NCBI GenBank assembly: GCA_001897535.1
Contig: MKTC01000007.1
Coordinates: 124,001-188,000, forward strand
DNA from: Bacteroidetes bacterium 37-13
GTDB lineage: Bacteria > Bacteroidota > Bacteroidia > Chitinophagales > LD1
Direction of reading: 5' to 3'
Length of the DNA: 64,000 bases
Below the pieces are notes generated by a model. The model was given only the letters and a program-made list of their open reading frames with translations. It was not told the DNA's origin and ran no database searches. Numbering within the stretch: position 1 is the stretch's first letter; each line of letters starts with the position of its first letter. A program made the position numbers and the translations under genes. Below, piece by piece: positions 1 through 7,847 of the stretch.

Positions 1-1
1 G

Positions 2-232
2 AAAAAGGTATCGGAAATTGTATTTGTTACCGATGGTAAAACTGTTCGTGCCGTAGAGGTGAAAACAGGCATTCAAGATGCAGGATACATTGAAATTAGC
101 GAAGGCTTGAAAGAAAATTGGGGGGTGGTAAAAGCACCATTCAAGGCCATTTCAAAAGATTTGAAAGATGGTGATTTAGTGAATATTGTTCCTGAAAAGC
201 AGCTATTCCAAGGCGATAGCGATGCGGAATAA
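2..232 (+). CDS. RND/HlyD efflux periplasmic adaptor, C-terminal fragment
   Basis: The gene enters from the left edge; 76 codons and a TAA stop (230-232) are visible in frame 2. The residues read as the membrane-proximal end of an AcrA/HlyD-type adaptor: a strand VRAVEVKTGI, then YIEISEGL, and a closing short strand with KDLKDGDLVNIV, the usual end of these proteins. Family members bridge an inner-membrane RND pump and a TolC-like channel. The pump gene is not downstream (an MFS gene follows after 95 bases), so it would have to lie upstream, outside the window. The call rests on a short C-terminal pattern only. Confidence 0.62.
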   Translation, partial: KKVSEIVFVTDGKTVRAVEVKTGIQDAGYIEISEGLKENWGVVKAPFKAISKDLKDGDLVNIVPEKQLFQGDSDAE

Positions 233-293
233 TATTTTACCAATATTGAATTTTGTGCAACATATTTTAGTGCAAACGTGAGTTATCTTCAAT

Positions 294-301
294 TACTTTT
301 G
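294..301 (+). promoter_or_regulatory. Bacteroidota -7 box (TACTTTTG) for the MFS gene
   Basis: Exact match to TAnnTTTG, 26 bases before the ATG at 328. No convincing TTG element 19-22 bases further upstream. Confidence 0.45.
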
Positions 302-327
302 GCTTTTGCTTTTAGTAGCATTAAAAG

Positions 328-1500
328 ATGAAAGATAAACTTTGGAGTAGCAATTTTATTATCGCGTGTTTAGCATATTTTCTTTTTTCATGCGCTTTTA
401 ATCTTTTAATGCCAACCATTCCAATTTATTTGGCGCAAGAGATGAATGTGCCAGCTTCTAAAATTGGAATTGTACTTTCTTCTTATGCTTTAGCACTTTT
501 GTTTGTTCGTCCTTTTTGTGGCTTTTTAGTGGATACTTATGCTCGAAAGCCATTATACTTAATTGGTATCACACTTTTTGTTGGGGCATTTATTGGTTAT
601 TACTTTGCTGCCACCATTTTATTTTTTGTTTTACTGCGCTTTGTTCATGGTGCATTTTGGGGTTTGGCAACAGTTTCGGCAAATACGGTTGCCATTGATA
701 TAATTCCTGCTTCGAGGCGCTCCGAAGGCATTGGTTATTTTGGTGTGAACTCAAATATTGCAATGGCAATTGCACCTTACATGGCAGTGAATATTTATGA
801 CACTTATGGTTTTCATGTTTTAATTTCTTGTGCGTTACTCATGGGAATTTTATCTGTTTTAGTAGTTGCGTTGCTTAAAGTTCCCTTGCGTAGAAAACCT
901 GAAAAAGTACAGCCAATTTCTTTCGATAGATTTATTTTGATAAAAGGTATTCCTATTTTAATCAATCAACTTTTTCTATCGTTTGGATGGGGAACTTTAG
1001 TTGCTTATGCAGTTTTATATGGCAAAGAAATTGGTATTCATAATTCGGGATTGTTTTTCTTGTTTTTGGCATTAGGTATTATTCTTTCACGAGTTACATC
1101 GGGAAAAATTGTAGATAAAGGTCATTTACACGTGGTGATGATGTTTGCGCTAATGCTTATTACCATTGGCTTTGTGTGTTTCGCTTTGCTGCATAGTATT
1201 TACTATTTCTGCTTTGCTGCATTTTTAATTGGTATTGGCTATGGAACCCTTTTTCCGGCACTGCAAACAATTTATATCAATATGGCACCCGCTTCAAAAC
1301 GGGGTACGGCTAACTCCACATATTTAACCGGTTTCGATTTGGGTATCGGAATCGGAATGTTGTTTGGTGCATACTTAGCCGATGGTTTCGGCTTTGCCAA
1401 TATGTATTTATTTACGGCTGCCGCCTGCTTTGTTTCCCTTTGGGTTTATTGGTTTAATTCCCGCAAAGTATTTGAGCGGAATAAGGTGGTAGCAATGTAA
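328..1500 (+). CDS. MFS transporter
   Basis: A 390-residue integral membrane protein with about twelve hydrophobic segments. The loop between helices 2 and 3 (residues 61-74, RPFCGFLVDTYARK) is the major facilitator signature G-x-L-x-D-x-x-x-R-K, and a related loop (SGKIVDK) occurs at the start of the second half, as expected from the family's internal duplication. Length and layout fit small-molecule efflux permeases of the AraJ/YfcJ/YhhS type; the substrate cannot be read from sequence. It is transcribed alone from its own promoter and converges on the acyl-CoA dehydrogenase gene with one base between the two stops. The preceding RND adaptor fragment makes an export role plausible, but that is inference. 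Confidence 0.88.
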   Translation: MKDKLWSSNFIIACLAYFLFSCAFNLLMPTIPIYLAQEMNVPASKIGIVLSSYALALLFVRPFCGFLVDTYARKPLYLIGITLFVGAFIGYYFAATILFFVLLRFVHGAFWGLATVSANTVAIDIIPASRRSEGIGYFGVNSNIAMAIAPYMAVNIYDTYGFHVLISCALLMGILSVLVVALLKVPLRRKPEKVQPISFDRFILIKGIPILINQLFLSFGWGTLVAYAVLYGKEIGIHNSGLFFLFLALGIILSRVTSGKIVDKGHLHVVMMFALMLITIGFVCFALLHSIYYFCFAAFLIGIGYGTLFPALQTIYINMAPASKRGTANSTYLTGFDLGIGIGMLFGAYLADGFGFANMYLFTAAACFVSLWVYWFNSRKVFERNKVVAM

Positions 1501-1501
1501 T

Positions 1502-3172
1502 TTATACTAAGCCTAAAACCTTTGCAGCATCTAAGCTTGCTTCGTTCATTTTGTATTTTGCCCAATAGGTAAGCGCTTGCTGGTAGTTTTTGTTTTCAGG
1601 ATTTTGTTTTAGAAAATCTAACCAAAGTAAAGCAATAGTAGCTTCTGCAATATAAAAGGCAATATCTCTTGATGCGGCAACCAATTCCTCTTTGTTTTTT
1701 ATTTGCTGCATAAAGTTGAAAAGTACATTTAATTTCTGCTGAATCAGTTCTTTTTGCGCGCTCAATTCAGAAGCGGTGCAATCGTTTAATTGCTGCTTTA
1801 CAAAAGCCTGAAAAACTTCAAAGCCATTTTCTTTTTCGGCTGCGCGAAGCATGTCTAACGAAAGCACATTGGTTGTGCCTTCCCAAATACTTAGTGTTTG
1901 CACATTGCGAAGCATCACAGGCACTTGGCTATCTTCTAAATAACCAACGCCACCAAAAACTTCAATATGTTCCGATGCGTATTTTATAGATTCTTTTGCG
2001 GTGAAAAGTTTGGCAACAGGTGTAAGAAAACGCAATAGTAATTTTTCATTTTCAGTAGCTTTATTACACTCTTCTTTACCTAAAAGTTGAGTAAGGAAAA
2101 AAGCCAATATTGTATTGCTTTGATATGCAATTTCCATATCGCGCAGTGTTTTTTTGTGCAACACGTGTTGGTCTATTTTTTTGCCAAAAGCTTCGCGCGT
2201 AGTGCTAAAAGTTTTAGATAGCGCATACGCTCTGCGCATATACGAAACGGCACTTACGGCATTGTAAATTCTGGTAACATTAAAGAGCGTAGCAATGCTG
2301 CGAACGCCTTTTCCTTTTTCGCTTACCAAGTGCGCACGAGTGCCTGTGAGCCTAAGTTGCGCTGTAGGCAAAGCGCGTGTGCCGAGTTTGTCTTTTAGCG
2401 CTTCAACTTCAATGCCATTTAGGCTTCCATCTTCATTTCTAATAGGCAAAAAGAAAAGCGAAAGTGGTGCGCGCTGCCCATTTTCGGGTTGTTCTGTTGA
2501 AGCTAAAGTGAAAGCTGAATTTGCAGTGATGGCAGAGGTAAACCATTTGTGCCCTCGCAAAATATATTCACCCGATTCTTGTTTTTCGCCAATGGTCATG
2601 GAGCGGGAAACATCTGAGCCTCCGGTGCGCTCGGTCATCCATTGCCCGCTGGTTTTAAATTGTTTTGGGTCGCGCGAGGTTAGGCCTTTAAAAATTTCAC
2701 CTTTCAAATATTCATCACCATAAACTTCTATCAATTTTGCACCGCCATCGGTCATTGCCAAAGGACAAGAATAAATTGCAGAAGAAGGAGTGTAGAGATA
2801 CAACTTTACAAATTGATAAAGCCGCGAATGTTCGCCAAACTCACGCTCGTAGCCTATTGCTACCAATCCTTCTTCGGCAGCTACACGTTCTAAATTTAAC
2901 CAGCCTTGCGAAACTTTTATTTCGTCAATTCGGTTTCCCCAAGCATCATATTGTGTAAGCTCAGGATTGTTTTGTTCTGCGTCCCAAGCCCACTCTAAAA
3001 ATTCTTTCGCTACCCTTTTGCCAAAATTATGGAGGTCGGGCGATATTTTATTTAAGGCATCGGCAGGTAAGTATCTTTTTAAGTAATCTTGAAGAAAAGT
3101 ATCGTCAGTAAATTGATTGTCGAGTTGTGGAATTACTTGGGTAAAATCTGAGTAAGGCGTATTTTTTGTCAT
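1502..3172 (-). CDS. AidB-type acyl-CoA dehydrogenase family protein
   Basis: A 556-residue FAD-dependent dehydrogenase, much longer than the roughly 380 residues of classical acyl-CoA dehydrogenases. The motif MTERTGGSDV (179-188), the segment GHKWFTSA (207-214) and IWEGTTNV (429-436) match the AidB/long-chain subfamily, where the equivalents are MTEkqGGSDV, GHKWFfS and SIWEGs/tN. An additional helical C-terminal region of about 120 residues follows. Family members oxidise acyl-CoAs at the alpha-beta bond, or, for AidB, bind DNA during alkylation stress; sequence alone does not decide. It is monocistronic and divergent from the OstA-like gene over a 93-base spacer. No electron-transfer flavoprotein gene is nearby. 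Confidence 0.87.
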   Translation of the reverse strand: MTKNTPYSDFTQVIPQLDNQFTDDTFLQDYLKRYLPADALNKISPDLHNFGKRVAKEFLEWAWDAEQNNPELTQYDAWGNRIDEIKVSQGWLNLERVAAEEGLVAIGYEREFGEHSRLYQFVKLYLYTPSSAIYSCPLAMTDGGAKLIEVYGDEYLKGEIFKGLTSRDPKQFKTSGQWMTERTGGSDVSRSMTIGEKQESGEYILRGHKWFTSAITANSAFTLASTEQPENGQRAPLSLFFLPIRNEDGSLNGIEVEALKDKLGTRALPTAQLRLTGTRAHLVSEKGKGVRSIATLFNVTRIYNAVSAVSYMRRAYALSKTFSTTREAFGKKIDQHVLHKKTLRDMEIAYQSNTILAFFLTQLLGKEECNKATENEKLLLRFLTPVAKLFTAKESIKYASEHIEVFGGVGYLEDSQVPVMLRNVQTLSIWEGTTNVLSLDMLRAAEKENGFEVFQAFVKQQLNDCTASELSAQKELIQQKLNVLFNFMQQIKNKEELVAASRDIAFYIAEATIALLWLDFLKQNPENKNYQQALTYWAKYKMNEASLDAAKVLGLV

Positions 3173-3265
3173 GATAAAATTTGCTTTAATGCAATCTGTA
3201 CAAATTAAAGATAAAGAAATGAAAACTCTTGCTGACTGCTGTCATATTTTTTTCAAATTTGCGGA

Positions 3266-4801
3266 ATGAAAATATTTCACGAGAGAAGGAAAGATTTGTT
3301 TTTTCTCTTTGCGCTTATTGTTTTCAATAGCATTGTTATCAACTGTGCAAACGCACAAGAGCAAACTAAAGAAGTAGAAATAATACATGCTGATTTGCTA
3401 CGCTATTTAGAAACCGATGGTAAAAAATATACCGTGCTTTCGGGCGATGTACAACTTAAACAAGATGACGTTTTAATGTTTTGCGACAGTGCAAAAATTC
3501 AGCGCGATTCCAACTCGGTTGATGCGTTTGGACATGTGCATATTCAACAAGATACGGTGAATGCTTATAGTGATGTATTGTTCTACACAGGGAATAATAG
3601 AACTGCGCGTTTACAGCGAAATGTGAAACTCACTACGCCAAACATGACTTTGCTTTCAAATGAACTTTTCTATAATTCGGCTACCAAAACTTCTTACTAC
3701 ACCACAGGTGGAAAAATCTTGCGAAATGAATCGGTGATTACGAGCCAAAAGGGTTACTTTTTTTCTGAAACAAACATGATTCACTTTCGCAATGATGTGG
3801 TGATAAACGACCCGAATTACAACCTTACTTCTGATACACTTCACTATGATATGCGAACGGATATTGCTTACTTTTTTGGCGCAACTAAAATTGTGAATAA
3901 AGAGAGCAATATTGAATGTACTTCAGGCTGGTTTGATAGTAAAAATGATATTGCCGCTTTCGGAAAAGGAACGGTGGTAAACAATGCTCCACAAGCGCTT
4001 TTTACCGATAGCTTATATTACGAACGTGGCAAAGGTTTTGGGCGTTGCTATAAAAATTTTGAATGGCGCGATAGCTCAATGGAAGTTTCAATAATTGGAA
4101 ACTATGGCGAGTACATTGAAGGACGACAATACATTAAAGCTACGCAGCATCCGGTTCTTATTTACAAATTAGAAAATGATTCGCTTTTCCTCACTGCTGA
4201 TACGCTCAAAAGCCTGACCGTTTCTGAAACAGACAGTACTCGAATTTTTTATGCTTATCACAAAGTGCGCATGTACATGAAAGGCATGCAGGGCGTGTGC
4301 GATTCGCTGTATTATTCGTTTGCCGATTCTATGTTTCGCTTTCACCAATCGCCTGTGATTTGGAACGACAGCATTCAAATGACTGCCGATACTATTTTTC
4401 TTGCGGTGAAAAATAAAAAGCCCGATGAGTTGAAGATGATGCGCAACGGATTTATTGTTTCTCCAAGTGCTCATGGTTTTTATGACCAGGTGAAAGGGAA
4501 AAATATTTTCGGCTATTTTGTAGAAACAGAATTGAGCAAAGTGAAAGTGGTTCAAAATGCAGAAAGCCTTTACTACGGCAAAGAAGATAATGGAAAAATA
4601 ATGGGCGCAAATCGCGCTACTTGCGCACTGATGTGGATGTATTTTGGAAATAAAAAAATGCAGAAAATAACTTTTGTAAAGAAACCGGAAGCTGTATTTA
4701 CACCAATCAAGCAGTTGCCACAAGACCAATATTATCTTAAAAGTTTTAAGTGGCAAATAGAAAGGCGACCACCAAATAGGGAAGCTATTCTAAAAAATTA
4801 G
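3266..4801 (+). CDS. OstA-like protein (LptA/OstA N-domain repeats)
   Basis: A 511-residue exported protein. The N-terminus has a basic stretch, a hydrophobic core (about residues 10-25) and a plausible signal-peptidase site near ANA-QEQ. The mature part is built of repeating short strands such as LSGDVQLKQDDVLMFCDSA, YNLTSDTLHYD and VICDSLYYS-like units, the taco-shaped beta-jellyroll used by LptA, LptC and the N-domain of LptD. In Bacteroidota such OstA-like proteins are thought to serve in lipopolysaccharide transport across the periplasm; a specific role here is inference. A near match to the -7 box (CAAATTTG, 3254-3261) ends four bases before the ATG. The gene converges on mrp. Confidence 0.82.
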   Translation: MKIFHERRKDLFFLFALIVFNSIVINCANAQEQTKEVEIIHADLLRYLETDGKKYTVLSGDVQLKQDDVLMFCDSAKIQRDSNSVDAFGHVHIQQDTVNAYSDVLFYTGNNRTARLQRNVKLTTPNMTLLSNELFYNSATKTSYYTTGGKILRNESVITSQKGYFFSETNMIHFRNDVVINDPNYNLTSDTLHYDMRTDIAYFFGATKIVNKESNIECTSGWFDSKNDIAAFGKGTVVNNAPQALFTDSLYYERGKGFGRCYKNFEWRDSSMEVSIIGNYGEYIEGRQYIKATQHPVLIYKLENDSLFLTADTLKSLTVSETDSTRIFYAYHKVRMYMKGMQGVCDSLYYSFADSMFRFHQSPVIWNDSIQMTADTIFLAVKNKKPDELKMMRNGFIVSPSAHGFYDQVKGKNIFGYFVETELSKVKVVQNAESLYYGKEDNGKIMGANRATCALMWMYFGNKKMQKITFVKKPEAVFTPIKQLPQDQYYLKSFKWQIERRPPNREAILKN

Positions 4802-4826
4802 AAAAAAAAATTCCAATTCCACTTCT

Positions 4827-5930
4827 TTAAGTTGTTGCTTCTTGCGGTTGTGCTTGTGCTCTTTCAGCAGCTTTTATTGAAATTATACGAGCTAATTCCG
4901 CAGCAATTTTATCAAACGATTCACGAATAATTGCAGGTGAATTAATATCGCGAACAGCGGGCAAACCCTCGTCTCCGGCTTCGCGAATGCTTGGTATTAA
5001 AGGAATTTCGCCCAAAAAAGGCGCTTCATATTCATCAGCAAGCCGCTTACCTCCGTCTTTCCCAAAAATGTAATATTTATTATCCGGCAATTCAGGCGGA
5101 GTGAAATATGACATGTTTTCAACTATTCCAAAAATAGGCACGTTTATCCCTTGCATTCTAAACATAGAAACTGCTTTTCTGGCATCGGTTAATGCTGCTT
5201 CTTGTGGAGTGGTAACAATTACAGCGCCTGAAACATTCACTGTTTGCGCCATGGTTAAATGCACATCACCGGTTCCGGGAGGCATATCTACAACCAAATA
5301 ATCTAATTTGCCCCAAAGGCAATCGGTAACAAATTGTTTTAAAGCAGAAGTTACCATCGGACCACGCCAAACCACAGCTTGCCTTTCATCAACCAATAAA
5401 CCGATTGAAAGTATTTTGATGCCATGCGCCTCCAAAGGAATAATATAGTGCTTGTCTTTCACCATGCGCACTTCCGGTCTTTTTCCTTTCACGCCCAACA
5501 TTAGCGGAATAGAGGGGCCATGAATATCAGCATCAATTAACCCAACTTTAGCACCTTGTGCGGCTAAAGTGAGCGCCAAACTTATGCTCACAGTAGATTT
5601 GCCTACACCACCTTTACCGGAAGCAACACAAATTATATTCTTCACACTTGGCAATATATTTATATTGGGGTTGCGCATACTTGTTACTTGCGCGTCCATC
5701 ACAATATCTATATCATAGCCTGGAGCAATTGCAGAAACCGCGTTCATGCAATCTTTTTTTATTTTCTCTTTTAGCGGACAAGCGGGCGTGGTTAAAGTTA
5801 CTCTAAAGCGAATATTATTTCCCACTACTTCTACATCGCTCACCATATTTAGCGTTACTAAATCCTTCTTAAAATCAGGATCATCAACTGTTCTAAGTGC
5901 GTCAATTACTTGTTCTTTTGTAATACTCAT
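4827..5930 (-). CDS. Mrp/NBP35-family iron-sulfur cluster carrier ATPase
   Basis: A 367-residue cytoplasmic protein. Residues 1-85 form a MIP18/DUF59 domain (with DDPDF and TTPACPLK), and the rest is a deviant-Walker-A P-loop ATPase: GKGGVGKST at 105-113, switch region LIDADIHGPS, Walker B-like VVDMPPGTGD. Family members assemble or deliver iron-sulfur clusters. The C-terminal region where many homologues carry CPxC reads NMSYFTPPELPDNKYYIFG and has no cysteine pair, so cluster binding cannot use that motif here; I recall the same loss in other Bacteroidota homologues. It lies 59 bases downstream of trmD on the same strand and may be cotranscribed with it. Confidence 0.9.
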   Translation of the reverse strand: MSITKEQVIDALRTVDDPDFKKDLVTLNMVSDVEVVGNNIRFRVTLTTPACPLKEKIKKDCMNAVSAIAPGYDIDIVMDAQVTSMRNPNINILPSVKNIICVASGKGGVGKSTVSISLALTLAAQGAKVGLIDADIHGPSIPLMLGVKGKRPEVRMVKDKHYIIPLEAHGIKILSIGLLVDERQAVVWRGPMVTSALKQFVTDCLWGKLDYLVVDMPPGTGDVHLTMAQTVNVSGAVIVTTPQEAALTDARKAVSMFRMQGINVPIFGIVENMSYFTPPELPDNKYYIFGKDGGKRLADEYEAPFLGEIPLIPSIREAGDEGLPAVRDINSPAIIRESFDKIAAELARIISIKAAERAQAQPQEATT

Positions 5931-5989
5931 ATTTGCTTGAATAATTAAAGTATAAAAATACTTTTTCTGTTTATTGTTTCTAAAAAATA

Positions 5990-6667
5990 CTAATCCTTTA
6001 ACAAATCTGGTCTTCTTGTTTTTGTTCGCTCAATTGCTTGCTCGTAGCGCCATTCTTGAATTTTTAATTCATGCCCCGAAAGTAAAATTTCCGGCACAGC
6101 TAAACCGTTAAAAACAGGCGGTCGCGTGTAAACCGGAGGCGACAATAAATTATCTTGAAACGAATCAGTGAGTGCAGAAGTTTCATCATTTAAAACACCT
6201 GGCAACAGGCGACCAATGCCATCAACAAGTATCGCAGCAGCTAATTCTCCACCAGACAACACATAATCACCAATAGAAATTTCTTTTGTGATATAAAGCT
6301 GCCGGATGCGCTCATCAATTCCTTTGTAATGTCCACAAAGAATAATAATATTTTTAAGTAGTGAAAAGCCGTTTAAGTTTTTCTGTGTAAGGGTTTCACC
6401 ATCGGGAGTCATGTAGATTATTTCATCGTAGTGGCGTTCGCTTTTCAGTTGTTCAATACACTTTGCAATTGGCTCACACATCATCACCATACCTGCTCCA
6501 CCTCCATATTGGTAATCATCAACCGTATTGTGTTTATCGGTTGTAAAATCTCTTAGCTGAATTAAATTCACCTCCAGCAAGCCTTTAGTTTTCGCCCTTT
6601 TCATAATGCTATGATTGAGCGGGCTTTCCAACAGTTCAGGCAAAACGGTAATAATATCAATCCTCAT
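5990..6667 (-). CDS. trmD: tRNA (guanine-37-N1)-methyltransferase
   Basis: A 225-residue SPOUT methyltransferase that modifies G37 next to the anticodon and prevents +1 frameshifting. The trefoil-knot motifs are clear: GGGAGMV (55-61), [10 protein letters not shown] (111-120) and [10 protein letters not shown] (132-141), the last two forming the S-adenosylmethionine pocket. Length is typical. The start codon overlaps the 3' end of rimM by 11 bases, giving the conserved order rpsP-rimM-trmD and implying translational coupling. Confidence 0.97.
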   Translation of the reverse strand: MRIDIITVLPELLESPLNHSIMKRAKTKGLLEVNLIQLRDFTTDKHNTVDDYQYGGGAGMVMMCEPIAKCIEQLKSERHYDEIIYMTPDGETLTQKNLNGFSLLKNIIILCGHYKGIDERIRQLYITKEISIGDYVLSGGELAAAILVDGIGRLLPGVLNDETSALTDSFQDNLLSPPVYTRPPVFNGLAVPEILLSGHELKIQEWRYEQAIERTKTRRPDLLKD

Positions 6668-7199
6668 CGCGCTCTTCGTTATGTTGGGTGTAGGCTTCTA
6701 TTAAGCCTTCGGGCAAATTCAAAAATAACTTTTGATTTGTATAATCTACTTTTATTACAAAAGCATCAACCAAAGGGAACATCACTTCTTTACCATTCAC
6801 CAAAATTGACAATACGGTTTGAACTGTGTTATCTGTAGTTTCAATTACTTTGCCAAGATTTCCAAGTACTTTATCTTCTACCTCAAAACCATCAAAGTTT
6901 TCTTCTTCTTCTCGAATAAAATACTTATCAAAATCGGCTTCTTTAATCATTAACGAAGCATTTGCAAGCGCGGCAGATTGCTCTTTGGTTTCAATACCTT
7001 CAAAAAACATAAAACCAGAAGTATCGTTTTTGAAGTTTACTTCCATCGGGAAATAGGGCAAAATATCTTTGGCAGAATTTACATAAAAAGCAGGTGGCAA
7101 TTCATCGCTTGCCATTTCAAAATGTAGCGAAAAATTAAAAGCCCCACTTGTTCCGTGAGGCTTTCCAATTTTTCCTACTGTTGTGAAGTTATTTTCCAC
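6657..7199 (-). CDS. rimM: Ribosome maturation factor RimM
   Basis: A 180-residue protein needed for assembly of the 30S head. The N-terminal [14 protein letters not shown] segment (residues 8-21) matches the RimM barrel (usually xGrIxxphGlxGxv), and the C-terminal half is a PRC-barrel ending [19 protein letters not shown]. The best start is a GTG at 7197-7199, since no ATG precedes the conserved N-terminus. It sits 12 bases downstream of rpsP and overlaps trmD, so the three form one operon linking the S16 protein, its assembly factor and a tRNA methylase. Confidence 0.95.
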   Translation of the reverse strand: MENNFTTVGKIGKPHGTSGAFNFSLHFEMASDELPPAFYVNSAKDILPYFPMEVNFKNDTSGFMFFEGIETKEQSAALANASLMIKEADFDKYFIREEEENFDGFEVEDKVLGNLGKVIETTDNTVQTVLSILVNGKEVMFPLVDAFVIKVDYTNQKLFLNLPEGLIEAYTQHNEERDED

Positions 7200-7211
7200 A
7201 AGGTAGTAATT

Positions 7212-7742
7212 TTATTCTGCAGGAGTTTCTGTTGCTTCTGCTGCTGTGTTTTCAGATGTTTCTTCAGCCGGAGCAGCTTGTGCAGCAGCTAATGCTTCTG
7301 CGCGTTTGCGATCGCGGTCTTCACGTTTTTTAGTTTCTTCACCTAAAAGCTTAGCTGCAATATCAGTTTTAGCTTTATGCTGTTTGCGTTGGTGGTCAAG
7401 CACCGCATTTTCGTGCGCTGCCAACCACTCTTGGAATTTTGTTTCAGCTACTTCAGCAGAAAAAATCCCTTTGGTTACACCGCGTAAAAAATGTTTCTTC
7501 ACAAAAGCACCTTTGTACTTTAAAATAGCGTAAACGGTATTGGTGTATTCTGCACCGTTTTGAAGCCATTTAACTGCTTTTTCAACGTCTAAGTTGATAG
7601 TTGCAGGTTGTGTAAGCGGATTGTAATCTCCGATACGTTCAATAAGTTTTCCATCGCGAGGCGAGCGGCTATCGGCTGCCACGATGTGGTAAAAAGGACG
7701 CTTTCCGCGACCATGTCTTTGCAATCTTAATTTTACTGCCAT
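7212..7742 (-). CDS. rpsP: 30S ribosomal protein S16 with C-terminal extension
   Basis: A 176-residue protein whose first 80 residues are canonical S16 (MAVKLRLQRHGRGKRPFYHIV, then DSRSPRDGKLIERIGDYNP). The remaining roughly 95 residues are an extension: a basic helical part (HQRKQHKAKTDIAAKLLGEE, EDRDRKRAEALAAAQ) that ends in an acidic Ala/Glu/Thr-rich tail. Extended S16 proteins are usual in Bacteroidota; the extension is probably exposed on the ribosome surface, which is inference. It is the first gene of the rpsP-rimM-trmD operon and has a promoter-like pair of boxes upstream. Confidence 0.97.
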   Translation of the reverse strand: MAVKLRLQRHGRGKRPFYHIVAADSRSPRDGKLIERIGDYNPLTQPATINLDVEKAVKWLQNGAEYTNTVYAILKYKGAFVKKHFLRGVTKGIFSAEVAETKFQEWLAAHENAVLDHQRKQHKAKTDIAAKLLGEETKKREDRDRKRAEALAAAQAAPAEETSENTAAEATETPAE

Positions 7743-7799
7743 TTCTTAAAGTCTAATTTAAGTGTTGGGAAATATCCGCGATTTTTAATTTGCGGGCTG

Positions 7800-7829
7800 C
7801 GAAAATAGCTTTTATTACTGAATTGCCAA
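7800..7829 (-). promoter_or_regulatory. Promoter of the rpsP-rimM-trmD operon
   Basis: Reading on the minus strand, a TTG element (7827-7829) is followed after 19 bases by TATTTTCG (7800-7807), one mismatch from TAnnTTTG. About 57 bases of leader separate the box from the rpsP ATG. Confidence 0.45.
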
Positions 7830-7847
7830 ATATTTATTCCGGACAAA

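Noticed and set aside
4169-4756. 195-codon minus-strand ORF opposite the OstA-like gene
   Set aside because: Histidine/phenylalanine-rich composition typical of an antisense frame; the plus strand carries a signal peptide and OstA repeats.
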